This document shows, in pieces, positions 8,679 to 18,101 of a stretch of DNA of 64,000 nucleotides; the stretch's first letter is position 1; every line of letters starts with the position of its first letter. The DNA comes from Nocardioides humi (GTDB lineage: Bacteria; Actinomycetota; Actinomycetes; Propionibacteriales; Nocardioidaceae): assembly GCF_006494775.1 (NCBI RefSeq), contig NZ_CP041146.1, forward strand, positions 2,356,001 to 2,420,000, read 5' to 3'. Under the pieces are notes generated by a model. The model ran no database searches. It was not told where the DNA came from and worked only from the letters and a program-made list of their open reading frames with translations. Position numbers and translations under genes: made by a program.

Positions 8679-9517
8679 GCGGTCAGCGTGCCGGGCGAGT
8701 GGGCGGCGAGGCTGGCGTAGACGACCGTCCAGCTGCTCGGCGCCGTGGTGACCGGAGCGCCGGCGCTGTTGCTGGGGTACGACTGCTGCAGGACCTGACC
8801 CGCGCTCACCGTGGCCGGATCGGCCGCGTGGACGCCGCCGCCGAGCGCGATCTCCCCCGCCAGGCAGTCGGCCGTGAGCGTGGTGATGGTCGCGCCGTCG
8901 GGCTCGAAGGTCGTGCTCGTGGCGGTGCGGTAGATCGCACCACCCAGCCCGCCGGCCGGGCCGGTGGGGCCGACGGGGCCGGTGGGGCCGGCGGGCCCGG
9001 TCGGCCCGGTCGCGCCCTGGGGACCGATGGGGCCCTGCGGGCCGGTCGCACCGATGGGGCCGGTAGGTCCGACGGGACCAGCGGGTCCGATGGCACCGAC
9101 CGGTCCGGCGGGACCGGCCGGACCCTGCGGGCCGAGCGGACCGATGGCGCCCTGCGGGCCGACCGGCCCGGCCGGGCCGGTCTCACCCTGCGGCCCCTGG
9201 GCGCCCGCCGGGCCTGCGGGCCCGGCCTCGCCCTGCGGTCCGGCCACGCCCGCGACCTGCCACCGGATCAGCCGCTCCGACCCCCGGCACTTCTTCTTGC
9301 CGGTACGACGCTCCGCGCGGTTCGGGATCACCCGCAGCTCGCCGGTGGCGATCGTCAGGCAGGCGGTGATGCTCGCGCGGGTGGCGGTCGCGCCGCCGTC
9401 CTCGTCGGCCGACGCTGCCGGGGCCGGCGCGACGCCGACGAGCGTCAGGCCCGCGACGACCGCGGCCGCGAGCGCACCCAGGAGAAGGCGGACGGCGGCC
9501 GGGGCGACGAGACGCAT
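8651..9517 (-). CDS. secreted collagen-like Gly-X-Y repeat protein
   Basis: A 288-residue exported protein. An alanine-rich signal peptide covers residues 1-35. A short domain with two Cys residues follows, then about 36 uninterrupted Gly-X-Y triplets ([13 protein letters not shown] and similar) from near residue 90 to 200. A C-terminal beta-rich domain with Cys pairs closes the chain. The low-complexity GPAG/GPTG repeats suggest a trimeric collagen-like stalk with a globular tip. No wall-anchoring motif is present. Its 3' end overlaps the last 28 bases of the convergent ECF42 gene. Collagen-like proteins in bacteria are usually surface or spore components; the role here is not known. Confidence 0.85.
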   Translation of the reverse strand: MRLVAPAAVRLLLGALAAAVVAGLTLVGVAPAPAASADEDGGATATRASITACLTIATGELRVIPNRAERRTGKKKCRGSERLIRWQVAGVAGPQGEAGPAGPAGAQGPQGETGPAGPVGPQGAIGPLGPQGPAGPAGPVGAIGPAGPVGPTGPIGATGPQGPIGPQGATGPTGPAGPTGPVGPTGPAGGLGGAIYRTATSTTFEPDGATITTLTADCLAGEIALGGGVHAADPATVSAGQVLQQSYPSNSAGAPVTTAPSSWTVVYASLAAHSPGTLTAYVLCAPAP

Positions 9518-9581
9518 GGGACCACTATCGCCGCCGGCGAACTTTTTGTGAAGGGTGACGACAAATCCGGTGCCGCGGTCC

Positions 9582-10115
9582 TCACTCGTAGGACGGCGCC
9601 TCGATCTCGGCCATCGCGGGGTCCAGCGCGACGCCCCGGGCGAGCGAGGCCTCCGCCTCCGCGGTCTGCCCGAGGTGGAGCAGGGCGAAGCCGAGGCGCA
9701 TGTGGGCCGCGGCGAGGTCGGGGTCGATCTCGAGCACCCGGCGATAGGTCGCGATCGCCGCCGCGAGGTCCGTCCGCTCGTCGAGGATGGCGCGGTTGTA
9801 GAGCGCCGGGGCGTAGTCGGGATCGGCGGCCAGCGCCGCGTCGTACCTCGCCCGGGCCTCGTCCTCGTCACCGTCGGCCTGCGCGATCAACCCCAGGTTG
9901 TAGAGGGCGTACTGGTTGTCCGGGTCGAGGACCAGGACGTTCTCGAAGGTGCCCCGCGCGGCCGCGGTGGACCCCTCGCTGAGCTGGTCGAGGCCGGTCT
10001 GGAGCAGCGCGGACGCGCTCGACTCGGCTCCCGGCTCCTCGTCGCTGCAGCCGGAGAGCAGGGTGGCGGCCACGACGGCGGCGAGCGCCGCCAGCAGGTG
10101 CAGGCGTCGGGACAC
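9582..10115 (-). CDS. TPR-repeat lipoprotein
   Basis: A 177-residue lipoprotein. It has a signal peptide with lipobox LLSGC (Cys about residue 23), then four TPR-like helical hairpins ([53 protein letters not shown] and the last at the C-terminus). It is expected on the outer face of the membrane as a protein-protein scaffold. It lies 64 bp upstream of the collagen-like gene on the same strand, so the two could be co-transcribed. No enzymatic motif is seen. Confidence 0.85.
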   Translation of the reverse strand: MSRRLHLLAALAAVVAATLLSGCSDEEPGAESSASALLQTGLDQLSEGSTAAARGTFENVLVLDPDNQYALYNLGLIAQADGDEDEARARYDAALAADPDYAPALYNRAILDERTDLAAAIATYRRVLEIDPDLAAAHMRLGFALLHLGQTAEAEASLARGVALDPAMAEIEAPSYE

Positions 10116-10154
10116 GGCGCGGATCCTACGCGCCCCGGCGCTCTCCCCTCCCCC

Positions 10155-11090
10155 TCACCGACCGCGCAGGGTGACCGACGGCGCCACGCCGTACCTCTCC
10201 CGGTACGACGCGGCGAACCGCCCGAGGTGGGCGAACCCCCACCTGCTGGCGAGGTCGGCGACGCTGCCGTCGGTGGCGGCGAGCAGGTCGGCGTGCACCC
10301 GCTCGAGCCGGACGGCGAGGAGGTGCTGGGTCGGGGTGTGGCCGAGGTAGCGCTGGAAGCCCTGCTGGAGCCGGCGGATGCCGACGCCGGCCTCGCGGGC
10401 GAGCTCGGCGGCGGTCCAGTCGCGCGCCGGGTCGGCCTCGATCGCCTCGACGACCCGCGACACGATCCGCGGCCGGACCGTGCCGCACCCGGGCTCCTCG
10501 GGGAAGGAGGCGGCGACGAAGGCGGCGGTGAGGGTGGCCGCGAGACGCCGCGCCACGCGCTCGTCGCGGGCGAGGGCGGGGTTGCGCAGGGCCTCGGTGC
10601 CGATCGAGGCGAGCAGCCCGACCCAGGCGCGGCCGCCGTCGGTGCGCAGGTCCAGCTGGGCCGGGAGCCGGTCGGTGTGCAGGCCGACCAGGGCGGCCAC
10701 CTCCTCGACGAGATAGGCCCGGTCGACCCGCATCCCGACGATCGAGCAGTCGGCCGACCAGCGGGTCATCCGGGTCTCCTCGTTGGGCGGGCACACGGTG
10801 GCCTGCCCGTCGAGGGAGAGCACGTGGTGGGCGCCGATCTGCGCCTCGAGCACGCCGCTTCGGGGCACGTTCACCGCCCACGCACCGGGGTGGTCGGACT
10901 CGACGGAGACCTCCGAGCCCCAGCCGATCCGGGCCAGGCGCACCGGGCCGAGATCGACCGCACGCAGGTCGGCGGGACCGGTCGCACGACCCTTCACGAG
11001 CAGCCGGTGGGGGAAGTACGCGCGGGCGACGGAGTCGGAGAAGCCGCCCAGCTCGTCGGAGGACGCCGTGACCGTGCCGGTCGCGCTCAT
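10155..11090 (-). CDS. AraC-family regulator of the divergent flavin monooxygenase genes
   Basis: A 311-residue activator. An N-terminal cupin-like AraC-binding domain (about 1-190) is followed by two HTH motifs: WTAAELAREAGVGIRRLQQG near 220-240 and GSVADLASRWGFAHLGRFA near 270-290. It is transcribed away from the flavin reductase and hydroxylase genes, with a 202-bp promoter region between. The same arrangement of an AraC/XylS regulator beside two-component phenol or nitrophenol hydroxylases is known from Rhodococcus (PheR and NphR type). It probably activates these genes in response to the phenolic substrate. Confidence 0.85.
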   Translation of the reverse strand: MSATGTVTASSDELGGFSDSVARAYFPHRLLVKGRATGPADLRAVDLGPVRLARIGWGSEVSVESDHPGAWAVNVPRSGVLEAQIGAHHVLSLDGQATVCPPNEETRMTRWSADCSIVGMRVDRAYLVEEVAALVGLHTDRLPAQLDLRTDGGRAWVGLLASIGTEALRNPALARDERVARRLAATLTAAFVAASFPEEPGCGTVRPRIVSRVVEAIEADPARDWTAAELAREAGVGIRRLQQGFQRYLGHTPTQHLLAVRLERVHADLLAATDGSVADLASRWGFAHLGRFAASYRERYGVAPSVTLRGR

Positions 11091-11292
11091 GATCCACCCC
11101 CTCGGCCTCGATCGTGACGCCCCTCACACTAAGCGAACTCCGTCATCCGGAAAACGCACCCGATCCAACCCGGTGCGCAATCCGGACAGCGCCTTCGCCG
11201 AGCGGATCGCCGGGCCCGTCGTACCGGCCTAGCGTCCCGGCTCACGTGACCGCCACCACAGGGCGGTCCCCGAGACCGACGGAGGACCCCCC

Positions 11293-11838
11293 ATGGACCC
11301 GCGCACCCTGCGGTCGACCTTCGGCCGCTTCGCGACCGGCGTCACCGTCATCACCTGCCGTACGCCGGACGGCGCGCACCACGGCGCGACGGTCACCGCG
11401 TTCACCCCGATCTCCCTGGACCCGCCGCTGGTCCAGGTGGCGCTGACCCGGACGTCGAAGGCGGCGGCGTACCTCGACGGCGCGTCCTTCGCCGTCAACG
11501 TGCTGGCCTCCGACCAGGTCGACGTCGCGATGCACTTCGCGGGCCGGCCGGGCCCGGACCCGGTGCCGTGGTGCGACGGCGCCACGGCGCCCTCCCTGCG
11601 CGGTACGGCGGCCACCATCACCTGCCGCGCGCACCGCACCGACGACGGCGGCGACCACCTGCTGTTCCTCGGCGAGGTGGTCGACGTGGTCAGCACCGGC
11701 CGACCGCCGCTGCTGTTCCACGACAGCGCCTTCCACCAGATCGGCCGCCGTTCGTCCGACGTCGTCTGGCTCGGCTGCCAGGACGACCCCCACACCAGCT
11801 GGTTCGGCGCGCTCGTGCCGGCCGACACCCACTACTGA
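11293..11838 (+). CDS. flavin reductase component of two-component aromatic monooxygenase
   Basis: A 181-residue protein of the FMN-binding split-barrel flavin reductase family (HpaC/PheA2/NphA2 type). [16 protein letters not shown] opens the fold, and [17 protein letters not shown] is the family's central motif. It uses NAD(P)H to reduce FAD, which diffuses to the oxygenase encoded 11 bp downstream. The start ATG follows a GGAGG-like site (CGGAGGACCCCCC). The close spacing indicates one operon with the hydroxylase. Confidence 0.9.
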   Translation: MDPRTLRSTFGRFATGVTVITCRTPDGAHHGATVTAFTPISLDPPLVQVALTRTSKAAAYLDGASFAVNVLASDQVDVAMHFAGRPGPDPVPWCDGATAPSLRGTAATITCRAHRTDDGGDHLLFLGEVVDVVSTGRPPLLFHDSAFHQIGRRSSDVVWLGCQDDPHTSWFGALVPADTHY

Positions 11839-11849
11839 GGAGATTCCCG

Positions 11850-13439
11850 ATGACCGACACCCTCGCACCCGAGACGAGCGCTGCCGCCGACGGTCCGCCG
11901 ACCGTCAACCCGGCCGCGGACTCGCCGGCCAACCGGCAGACCAACTTCGCCTCCCGCCCGATGACCGGCGACGAGTACATCGAGAGCCTCAAGGACGGCC
12001 GGGAGATCTACCTCCACGGCGAGCGGGTGAAGGACGTCACCACGCACCCGGCGTTCCGCAACCCGATCCGGATGACCGCCCGCCTGTACGACGCCCTGCA
12101 CACCGGACCGCACGTCGACGAGCTCACCGTGCCCACCGACACCGGCAACGGCGGCGTGACGATGCCCTTCTTCAAGACCCCGACCTCCTCGGCGGACCTG
12201 CTCAAGGAGCGCGACGCGATCGCGCGCTGGGCGAGGATGACGTGGGGCTGGATGGGCCGCAGCCCCGACTACAAGGCGAGCTTCCTCGGCACGCTGCACG
12301 CCAACAAGGAGCTCTACGCGCCGTTCCAGGACAACGCCGAGCGGTGGTACCGCGAGTCGCAGGAGAAGGTCCTCTACTGGAACCACGCGATCATCAACCC
12401 GCCGGTGGACCGCAACCTGCCGCCGGACGAGGTCGGCGACGTCTACATGAAGGTCGAGAAGGAGACCGACGCCGGCCTGGTCGTCTCCGGCGCCAAGGTG
12501 GTCGCGACCGGCTCGGCGATCACCAACTACAACTTCATCGCGCACTACGGTCTGCCGATCCGCAAGAAGCAGTTCGCGCTGATCTGCACCGTCCCGATGG
12601 ACGCCCCCGGCATCAAGCTGATCTGCCGCTCGTCGTACACCGAGCAGGCCGCGAGGAACGGCACCCCCTTCGACTACCCCCTGTCGAGCCGGATGGACGA
12701 GAACGACACCATCTTCGTCTTCGACAAGGTGCTGGTGCCCTGGGAGAACGTCTTCATGTACGGCGACGTGGACCGCATCAACGCATTCTTCCCCCAGTCC
12801 GGCTTCCTCCCGCGGTTCACCTTCCAGGGCTGCACCCGGCTGGCGGTGAAGCTCGACTTCATCGCCGGCCTGCTTCTGAAGGCCCTCGAGACCACCGGCT
12901 CCGGCGACTTCCGCGGCGTGCAGACCCGGGTCGGCGAGGTCATCGGCTGGCGCAACCTGTTCTGGTCGCTGACCGAGTCGATGGCCCGCGACCCCGAGCC
13001 GTGGGTGGGCGACGCGGTGATCCCGAAGCTGGAGTACGGCCTGACCTACCGGATGTTCATGATCCACGGCTATCCGCGGGTCAAGGAGATCATCGAGCAG
13101 GACGTCGCCTCCGGCCTGATCTACCTGCCGTCCGGCTCCGCCGACTTCAAGTCCGCGGAGGTGCGCCCGTACCTCGACAAGTACGTCCGCGGCTCCAACG
13201 GCATCACCGCCGTGGACCGCGTGAAGGTGATGAAGGCGCTGTGGGACTCGATCGGGTCGGAGTTCGGCGGCCGGCACGAGCTGTACGAGCGCAACTACTC
13301 GGGCAACCACGAGAACGTGAAGGCCGAGCTGCTCTTCGCCGCCCAGAACCGGGGCATCGTCGACCGGATGAAGGGCTTCGCCGACGAGTTCCTCGGCGAG
13401 TACGACCTCGACGGCTGGACGGTCCCCGACCTGTTCTGA
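11850..13439 (+). CDS. FADH2-dependent 4-hydroxyphenylacetate 3-monooxygenase / phenol hydroxylase, large component
   Basis: A 529-residue HpaB-family oxygenase with the acyl-CoA-dehydrogenase-like fold: N-terminal helical domain ([19 protein letters not shown]), a beta domain, and a C-terminal helical bundle ending near WTVPDLF. It ortho-hydroxylates a phenolic ring using reduced flavin from the preceding gene. The substrate is not decided by sequence alone. 4-Hydroxyphenylacetate, phenol and 4-nitrophenol enzymes all share this fold, and no ring-cleavage genes lie next to it here. GAGGAG 6 nt before the ATG is a strong ribosome site. A long hairpin follows the stop. Confidence 0.88.
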   Translation: MTDTLAPETSAAADGPPTVNPAADSPANRQTNFASRPMTGDEYIESLKDGREIYLHGERVKDVTTHPAFRNPIRMTARLYDALHTGPHVDELTVPTDTGNGGVTMPFFKTPTSSADLLKERDAIARWARMTWGWMGRSPDYKASFLGTLHANKELYAPFQDNAERWYRESQEKVLYWNHAIINPPVDRNLPPDEVGDVYMKVEKETDAGLVVSGAKVVATGSAITNYNFIAHYGLPIRKKQFALICTVPMDAPGIKLICRSSYTEQAARNGTPFDYPLSSRMDENDTIFVFDKVLVPWENVFMYGDVDRINAFFPQSGFLPRFTFQGCTRLAVKLDFIAGLLLKALETTGSGDFRGVQTRVGEVIGWRNLFWSLTESMARDPEPWVGDAVIPKLEYGLTYRMFMIHGYPRVKEIIEQDVASGLIYLPSGSADFKSAEVRPYLDKYVRGSNGITAVDRVKVMKALWDSIGSEFGGRHELYERNYSGNHENVKAELLFAAQNRGIVDRMKGFADEFLGEYDLDGWTVPDLF

Positions 13440-13478
13440 TCCGCGACCCGGCGCAAGCTGACCCGCAATTCGCGCTGA

Positions 13479-13523
13479 CCCGGCGCGAAAGGACCTTTCG
13501 CGTGCAGGTCCTTTCGCGCCGGG
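13479..13523. terminator. 17-bp perfect hairpin between convergent hydroxylase and MFS genes
   Basis: CCCGGCGCGAAAGGACC pairs perfectly with GGTCCTTTCGCGCCGGG across an 11-nt loop. It lies between two convergent genes and can terminate both. The flanking GACCCGGCGC words recur in a related hairpin near 23.8 kb. Confidence 0.75.
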
Positions 13524-13526
13524 ACG

Positions 13527-13622
13527 GCGTCAGCTCGAGGTCAGGACGGGCCGGGTCGGCGTCAGCTCGAGGTCAGGACGGGCCGGGTCGGCGTCAGCTC
13601 GAGGTCAGGACGGGCCGGGTCG
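13527..13622. repeat. three perfect 32-bp tandem repeats spanning the MFS stop codon
   Basis: The 32-bp unit starting GCGTCAGCTCGAGGTCAGGA occurs three times in a row. The last two copies lie largely inside the MFS gene and code for its final residues, so copy-number change would alter the transporter C-terminus. Confidence 0.85.
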
Positions 13623-14836
13623 CGGGGCGGGACGGGGCGGGAGAGGACCCGGTTCGCCATGCCGGCGAGGACGACGACCCCAGCAGCGGCGATCGGCACG
13701 AACAGCGCGGTGGAGGTGCCGAACCGGTCGGCCAGCTCGCCGGTGACGGCCGAGGCGAGCGACTGGCCGACGATGACGGCCGAGCCGAGGATGGTCATCA
13801 CCGTGGCCGAGCGGCCGACGGGGCTGCGCAGGGCGCCGAGGCTGTACTGGGTGACCATGGTCGGCCCGATGCCGCAGCCGATGAGCAGCAGCACCGCGCA
13901 CATGGCCGCGACCGACGACACGTTCGGCAGCAGGGCCGCGCCCGCGAGCATCGTGGCGCCGAACACCAGCCAGCGCGCCCGCAGCGAGAACGAGGAGGGG
14001 AACAGCGCCACGCCGAGGGCCAGCGCGGCGGAGCCGATCCCCATCACGCCGTACACGAGGCCGGCGGAGGCGGGCCGGCCGTGGTCGGCCATGAACGACG
14101 TGAGCGAGGTGAGCATCGCGCCGAAGAACAGCCCGACGCCGAAGATCCCGACCACGACCGCCAGCACGGCGGGCCGGAAGAGATCGCGGACGGGGGCGGG
14201 CGGCAGCGCGTCCTCGTCGCGTCCGGCCGCGGCGAGCGCGGACGGGTGCAGCGCGAACGCCGTCACGAACACCAGCGTGAGCACCGCGGCGCCGGCGACC
14301 GGCGCCCACGGGTCGAGCGTCGTGCCGAGGATGCCGACGACGAACGGCCCGACGATGAAGACCAGCTCGTCGGCGGCCGACTCGTAGGCCATCGTGGAGT
14401 CGAAGGTCCGCGAGCGGCGCCCGGGTGCGATCCGCGCACCGATGATCTGCACCAGCCGGCTGCGCGACATGGGCGCGATCTGCGGCGCGCTCGCGCCGAC
14501 CAGGAAGGCGACCGCGAGCACGGCCGCGGCCGGCAGCGGGCTGTAGACGACCCACGCCATCAGGCCGAGCGCGGTCGCCGACGCCAGGCCGCTGACCAGC
14601 AGCACCCGCCGCTGGCCGAACCGGTCGGCGGCCGCGCCGAGCAGCGGCCCCACGCAGGCGGCGCCGAGGCCGACCACCGCCGAGTTGAGCCCGCCGAACG
14701 CGAGCGAGTCCCGCCCGGCGACGACCAGGGTGAGCACCCCGACGACCATCATCGCGTACGGCATCCGGGCCACGAGGGCGATCGGGAAGTACGACGGACC
14801 GGCGGCGCGGACCAGGGAGGGCGCGTGATCGTGCAT
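13562..14836 (-). CDS. MFS transporter
   Basis: A 424-residue integral membrane protein with about 12 predicted transmembrane segments. The family motif between TM2 and TM3 appears as GAAADRFGQRRVLL. A similar GELADRFG motif near the C-terminal half reflects the internal duplication of the fold. The best start is ATG 14836; longer in-frame starts lack a plausible N-terminus. Substrate specificity is not readable; a small-molecule exporter is the default. The C-terminal tail is made of tandem-repeat-encoded residues. It converges on the aromatic hydroxylase, so a link to phenolic compounds is possible but unproven. Confidence 0.85.
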   Translation of the reverse strand: MHDHAPSLVRAAGPSYFPIALVARMPYAMMVVGVLTLVVAGRDSLAFGGLNSAVVGLGAACVGPLLGAAADRFGQRRVLLVSGLASATALGLMAWVVYSPLPAAAVLAVAFLVGASAPQIAPMSRSRLVQIIGARIAPGRRSRTFDSTMAYESAADELVFIVGPFVVGILGTTLDPWAPVAGAAVLTLVFVTAFALHPSALAAAGRDEDALPPAPVRDLFRPAVLAVVVGIFGVGLFFGAMLTSLTSFMADHGRPASAGLVYGVMGIGSAALALGVALFPSSFSLRARWLVFGATMLAGAALLPNVSSVAAMCAVLLLIGCGIGPTMVTQYSLGALRSPVGRSATVMTILGSAVIVGQSLASAVTGELADRFGTSTALFVPIAAAGVVVLAGMANRVLSRPVPPRDPARPDLELTPTRPVLTSS

Positions 14837-15004
14837 GACCTCGACTCCAAGGGGTGGAACTGGTGCCGCCTTGGACCGCCGGTCCGACGACCGGCGCGAG
14901 GTAGATGCACCCACGGATGGGAACGACTCCGCTCAGATTATCGCGGCGTGCCGCACGTCAGCCAATCGGCACCGGATGTCGCCGGCGACGCTAGGGTCCG
15001 GGTC

Positions 15005-15502
15005 ATGAGCACGCAGCCGACGTACGACCAGCTCGTCACCCTGCCCGCCTTCGCGGTCCAGCCGGTTCCCAGCGCGTTCGAGGACAGCAACGGCTTCCTC
15101 AACGTGCGGCACTACCTCGGCATCGGCAGCGAGGGCCTGGACGAGTCGCTGTACGACATCGGGATCCCGTTCAACTGGCCGGTGCTCAGCGGCTTCGCCT
15201 GCCTGTCGGCCGAGCACCACCTGACCTACCTGCACGAGCTGCGGACCGGCGACCAGATGTCCGTGCGGGTGCGCCTGCTCGGCCGCTCCGAGCGCGCCGC
15301 CCACGCCCTCGTGCACATCCTCGACGACACCAACCAGCGCGTCGCCTGCTACTTCGAGGAGATCTTCCTCTGCGTCCGGCTCGCCGACCGCAAGACCGTT
15401 CCCTGGCCCGACGACATCGCCGTGGGGCTCGACAAGCGGGTCGCCGAGCACGCGGCGATCGCGTGGGAGCCGGCCACCTCCGGCTTCCTGGCGCTGCGCT
15501 GA
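15005..15502 (+). CDS. hotdog-fold thioesterase-like protein
   Basis: A 165-residue protein of the 4HBT/acyl-ACP thioesterase superfamily. FEDSNGFLNVRHYL near residue 25 corresponds to the active-site helix start (DxxGHxNNxxY in relatives, with Gly-Phe replacing Gly-His here). The following pattern (HHLTYLHELRTGDQMSVRVRLLGRSERAAHALVHI) matches the hotdog core. It probably hydrolyses an acyl-CoA thioester; the substrate is unknown. It is transcribed away from the MFS gene and stands alone. Confidence 0.75.
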   Translation: MSTQPTYDQLVTLPAFAVQPVPSAFEDSNGFLNVRHYLGIGSEGLDESLYDIGIPFNWPVLSGFACLSAEHHLTYLHELRTGDQMSVRVRLLGRSERAAHALVHILDDTNQRVACYFEEIFLCVRLADRKTVPWPDDIAVGLDKRVAEHAAIAWEPATSGFLALR

Positions 15503-15517
15503 CGCGGCCGGCCGGGC

Positions 15518-15865
15518 CTACTGCTCGTCCACCAGCACCCGGATGCTCGGCAGCTGCGCGAGGCCGTTGACCACCATGGAGAAGACGAGCAGCGCGATCG
15601 CCCAGTCCTCGTGGCCGGCGTCCCACAGCGCCACGCAGGCGAGGCCGAAGACGACGACCTTGGCCAGCGGGCGCACCAGCCCGCCGCCGTACGGCGCCTT
15701 CGGGGACGCGAAGCAGAACCACACCGCCATCCCGGCCACCGGGAGCAGCCAGACCAGCAGCCACCGCGGGTCGTGGTGCCAGCCCCAGACCCCGAAGGCC
15801 GCCACGGCGAGCAGCTCGTCGACGAAGACCAGGGCCAGCACGGACCACCCGAAGATCGCGTTCAC
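15518..15865 (-). CDS. YrdB-type (DUF2568) small membrane protein
   Basis: A 115-residue protein with four predicted transmembrane helices and the DUF2568/YrdB-like pattern (FASPKAPYGGGLVRPLAKV in the middle). GTG 15865 is the chosen start. Function is unknown in the family. It lies 26 bp after the GH16 gene on the same strand and may be co-transcribed. Confidence 0.75.
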   Translation of the reverse strand: MNAIFGWSVLALVFVDELLAVAAFGVWGWHHDPRWLLVWLLPVAGMAVWFCFASPKAPYGGGLVRPLAKVVVFGLACVALWDAGHEDWAIALLVFSMVVNGLAQLPSIRVLVDEQ

Positions 15866-15891
15866 GAGCCGATCATGGCGCGCGCGGGGAG

Positions 15892-16818
15892 CTACTGCCA
15901 GACCCGCACCCAGTCGACGCTCATCGTCGCCTCGGGCGGGGTCTGCTGGGTGATGGCGTTCCAGCTGCCGCCGAAGACCTGGGTGAGCACGACGTAGAAC
16001 GGCTGGTCGAACGGCTGCGGTGCCGTGAGCGGCGCGGACGGGGTCCAGGCGTGGGAGAAGCACTCCTTGCCGTCGTACAGGAAGCGCATCGAGGTCGGCG
16101 TCCACTCGACGGCGTACCGGTGGTACTCGGTGCCGGCGGTGGCCATCGTGCAGTTGTAGCCGGTGCTCAGCAGGGTGTTCTCGCCCGCGTAGTGCACCGA
16201 GGGGTAGACCCGGCCGGCGTCGGCGCTGAACCACTCGGCGACGTCGACCTCGCCGGAGTTGGGCCAGCCGCCGTAGGTGTGCTTCTGCGGGTACAGCCAC
16301 AGCGCCGAGTGGATGCCGGTCACGGTCGTGGCGGGCATCTTGGCGCGGAACTCGAACCGGCCGTAGGTCTGGGTGAACTTCCCGTAGGTGCCGATCGTGG
16401 CGGCCGTGCGCTCGGCGTTGTAGGTGAACAGCGGGCCCTTGCAGGGGAAGAACGCCGGCTCCTTGCGCGCGGTCAGGTGGAGCTGCCCGGAGGCCACCCG
16501 GATGTTGTCGGGGTCGTCGACGTAGCAGCCCTTGCCGAGGGCGCTGATGCCGGTGACCGCGGTCTCCTGGACGACCCACGTGGAGCGGTCGAGCGCGGTC
16601 CCGTCGAACTCGTCCTCGAACGTGCAGGCGTACCGCCCACCGGTCGGCTTCGCCGGCCGCTCGCCGCCGCAGGTCGGCGCCGCCGCGGCGGCGGCCGCGG
16701 TGGTGGCCGTGGCGGCGATCGCGGGCGCGGCCACGGTCGGGCCGGCGGCGACGGGCGCGAGCGCCGCGACGGCGGCCAGGGCCGCGCCGAGGGCGCACAG
16801 GAGTCGGAACCGGAGCAT
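15892..16818 (-). CDS. secreted glycoside hydrolase family 16 (endo-beta-glucanase-like)
   Basis: A 308-residue exported enzyme. A signal peptide and Ala-rich linker cover residues 1-48, followed by a GH16 jelly-roll. The catalytic ExDxxE motif is seen as GEVDVAEW near residue 190, with the nucleophile and acid/base glutamates present. RFEFRAKMP and HSALWLYP are typical flanking strands. Likely substrates are beta-1,3 or mixed-linkage glucans; exact specificity is open. There is no carbohydrate-binding module or anchor. It is released from the cell by inference. Confidence 0.9.
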   Translation of the reverse strand: MLRFRLLCALGAALAAVAALAPVAAGPTVAAPAIAATATTAAAAAAAPTCGGERPAKPTGGRYACTFEDEFDGTALDRSTWVVQETAVTGISALGKGCYVDDPDNIRVASGQLHLTARKEPAFFPCKGPLFTYNAERTAATIGTYGKFTQTYGRFEFRAKMPATTVTGIHSALWLYPQKHTYGGWPNSGEVDVAEWFSADAGRVYPSVHYAGENTLLSTGYNCTMATAGTEYHRYAVEWTPTSMRFLYDGKECFSHAWTPSAPLTAPQPFDQPFYVVLTQVFGGSWNAITQQTPPEATMSVDWVRVWQ

Positions 16819-16998
16819 GACGGACCTTTCTCTCCCCCCGGAATGCGATCCGGTCAGCCCCGTCAGGGGGCTCCCATGGCGGCCGGACCGCGAGGTCGGG
16901 ACGATCCTTGCGCATAGAACGTGTTACTGGCTAGAGGTCGTGAGGCGTCGGCCGGAACCTGTCGATCGGCTGTGAGAGCCCCGGGCTACGGTGGCCTG

Positions 16999-17751
16999 GT
17001 GACCTCCCGCGCCGTCGACGACCTCGGCGACGAGGTCCCCCTCCCCGGTCCGGTACGACGCGTGGTGTCCCTGGTGCCCTCGATCACCGAGGCCCTCGCG
17101 ACCGACGTGCCCGAGCGCCTCGTCGGCGCCACGGACTGGTGCACCCACCCCGCCGACCTCGATGTCACCCGGGTCCGCGGCACCAAGAACCCCGACCTCG
17201 CCGCGCTCCGCGCGCTCGAGCCCGACCTCGTGGTCGCCAACCAGGAGGAGAACCGCGCGCTCGACGTGCGCCGCCTCCGCGACGCCGGCGTGCCCGTCTG
17301 GGTCACCTCGATCGAGACCGTGCCGCAGGCGATCGCCTCCCTCGCCCGCCTCTACGACGAGGCGCTCGGCCTCCCCGAGCCCGGCTGGCTGGTCCGGGCG
17401 CGGGCCAGCTGGGACGGCCCGCCGCCGGCGCCGCGCGGCCGGGTCGTCGTACCGATCTGGCGGGACCCGTGGATGGTCGTCGGCCCGCGCACCTACACCG
17501 GCGACCTGCTGCGCCGGCTCGGCTGGGCCAATGCGTACGACGACGGGCCGGACCGCTATCCGGCGATCGACCTGGCCGACCTCGACCCGGCCGCGGTCGA
17601 CCTGGTCCTGCTGCCCGACGAGCCCTATGTGTTCACCGCCGACGACGGCCCGGAGGCGTTCCCGGACATCACGACGCGGCTGGTGTCGGGACGCCTGCTG
17701 ACCTGGTACGGCCCGGCGATGGTCGAGGCCCACGACGTGCTGTCAGGCTGA
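16999..17751 (+). CDS. cytoplasmic helical-backbone metal receptor (BtuF/TroA-like)
   Basis: A 250-residue protein with the two-lobed periplasmic-binding fold of the BtuF group (RRVVSLVPSITEALATDV near residue 20, LVGATDWCTHP, then PDLVVANQEENRALDVRRL in the first lobe). It has no signal peptide, lipobox or neighbouring ABC transporter, so it is probably intracellular. Relatives of this soluble type are common in actinobacteria and lack an assigned function. I start at GTG 16999; an upstream in-frame ATG would add a non-conserved tail. Confidence 0.8.
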   Translation: MTSRAVDDLGDEVPLPGPVRRVVSLVPSITEALATDVPERLVGATDWCTHPADLDVTRVRGTKNPDLAALRALEPDLVVANQEENRALDVRRLRDAGVPVWVTSIETVPQAIASLARLYDEALGLPEPGWLVRARASWDGPPPAPRGRVVVPIWRDPWMVVGPRTYTGDLLRRLGWANAYDDGPDRYPAIDLADLDPAAVDLVLLPDEPYVFTADDGPEAFPDITTRLVSGRLLTWYGPAMVEAHDVLSG

Positions 17752-17882
17752 CCCCGTGCGCGTCCTGGCGCGGCCCCGCGCCGAACGGCCGGATCGCCGG
17801 TGTCGTGCGCCTCACAGGCCGAGTCACGGATTCTTAACCAACGCGCTGGACATTGGAAACGTGAGGCGCGCAGGCTGGATGC

Positions 17883-18095
17883 ATGAAGACGACCTCTCCT
17901 GAGACCCAGACCGCAGGGCGTCACCTCGAGCCCGTCGACGACCTCGACCCCGTGGACCGCACCCTCGTCCGCCGCGCCGCTCTCCGCAGCCGCCATGCCC
18001 AGGGCCTCTCGCGCCTGATGGAGGAGCGCAGCGACCTGCGCGGTGTCCATCCGCTCGCCGACTTCGTCGACGACGCCATCCGCTGGACCGCCTGA
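17883..18095 (+). CDS. small hypothetical protein
   Basis: A 70-residue, highly charged, mostly helical protein (DPVDRTLVRRAALRSRHAQG) with no membrane segment or Cys. The ATG is preceded by GCAGGCTGG, a weak ribosome site. It ends 6 bp from the convergent HerA-like gene. Codon third positions are GC-rich as in real genes. Family not recognised. Confidence 0.5.
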   Translation: MKTTSPETQTAGRHLEPVDDLDPVDRTLVRRAALRSRHAQGLSRLMEERSDLRGVHPLADFVDDAIRWTA

Positions 18096-18101
18096 GGCGG
18101 G

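Noticed and set aside
16910..16935. Second KstR operator near 16.92 kb (TAGAACGTGTTACT)
   Set aside because: It misses the last conserved base and lies about 70 bp from the nearest start, before a gene without a steroid link.
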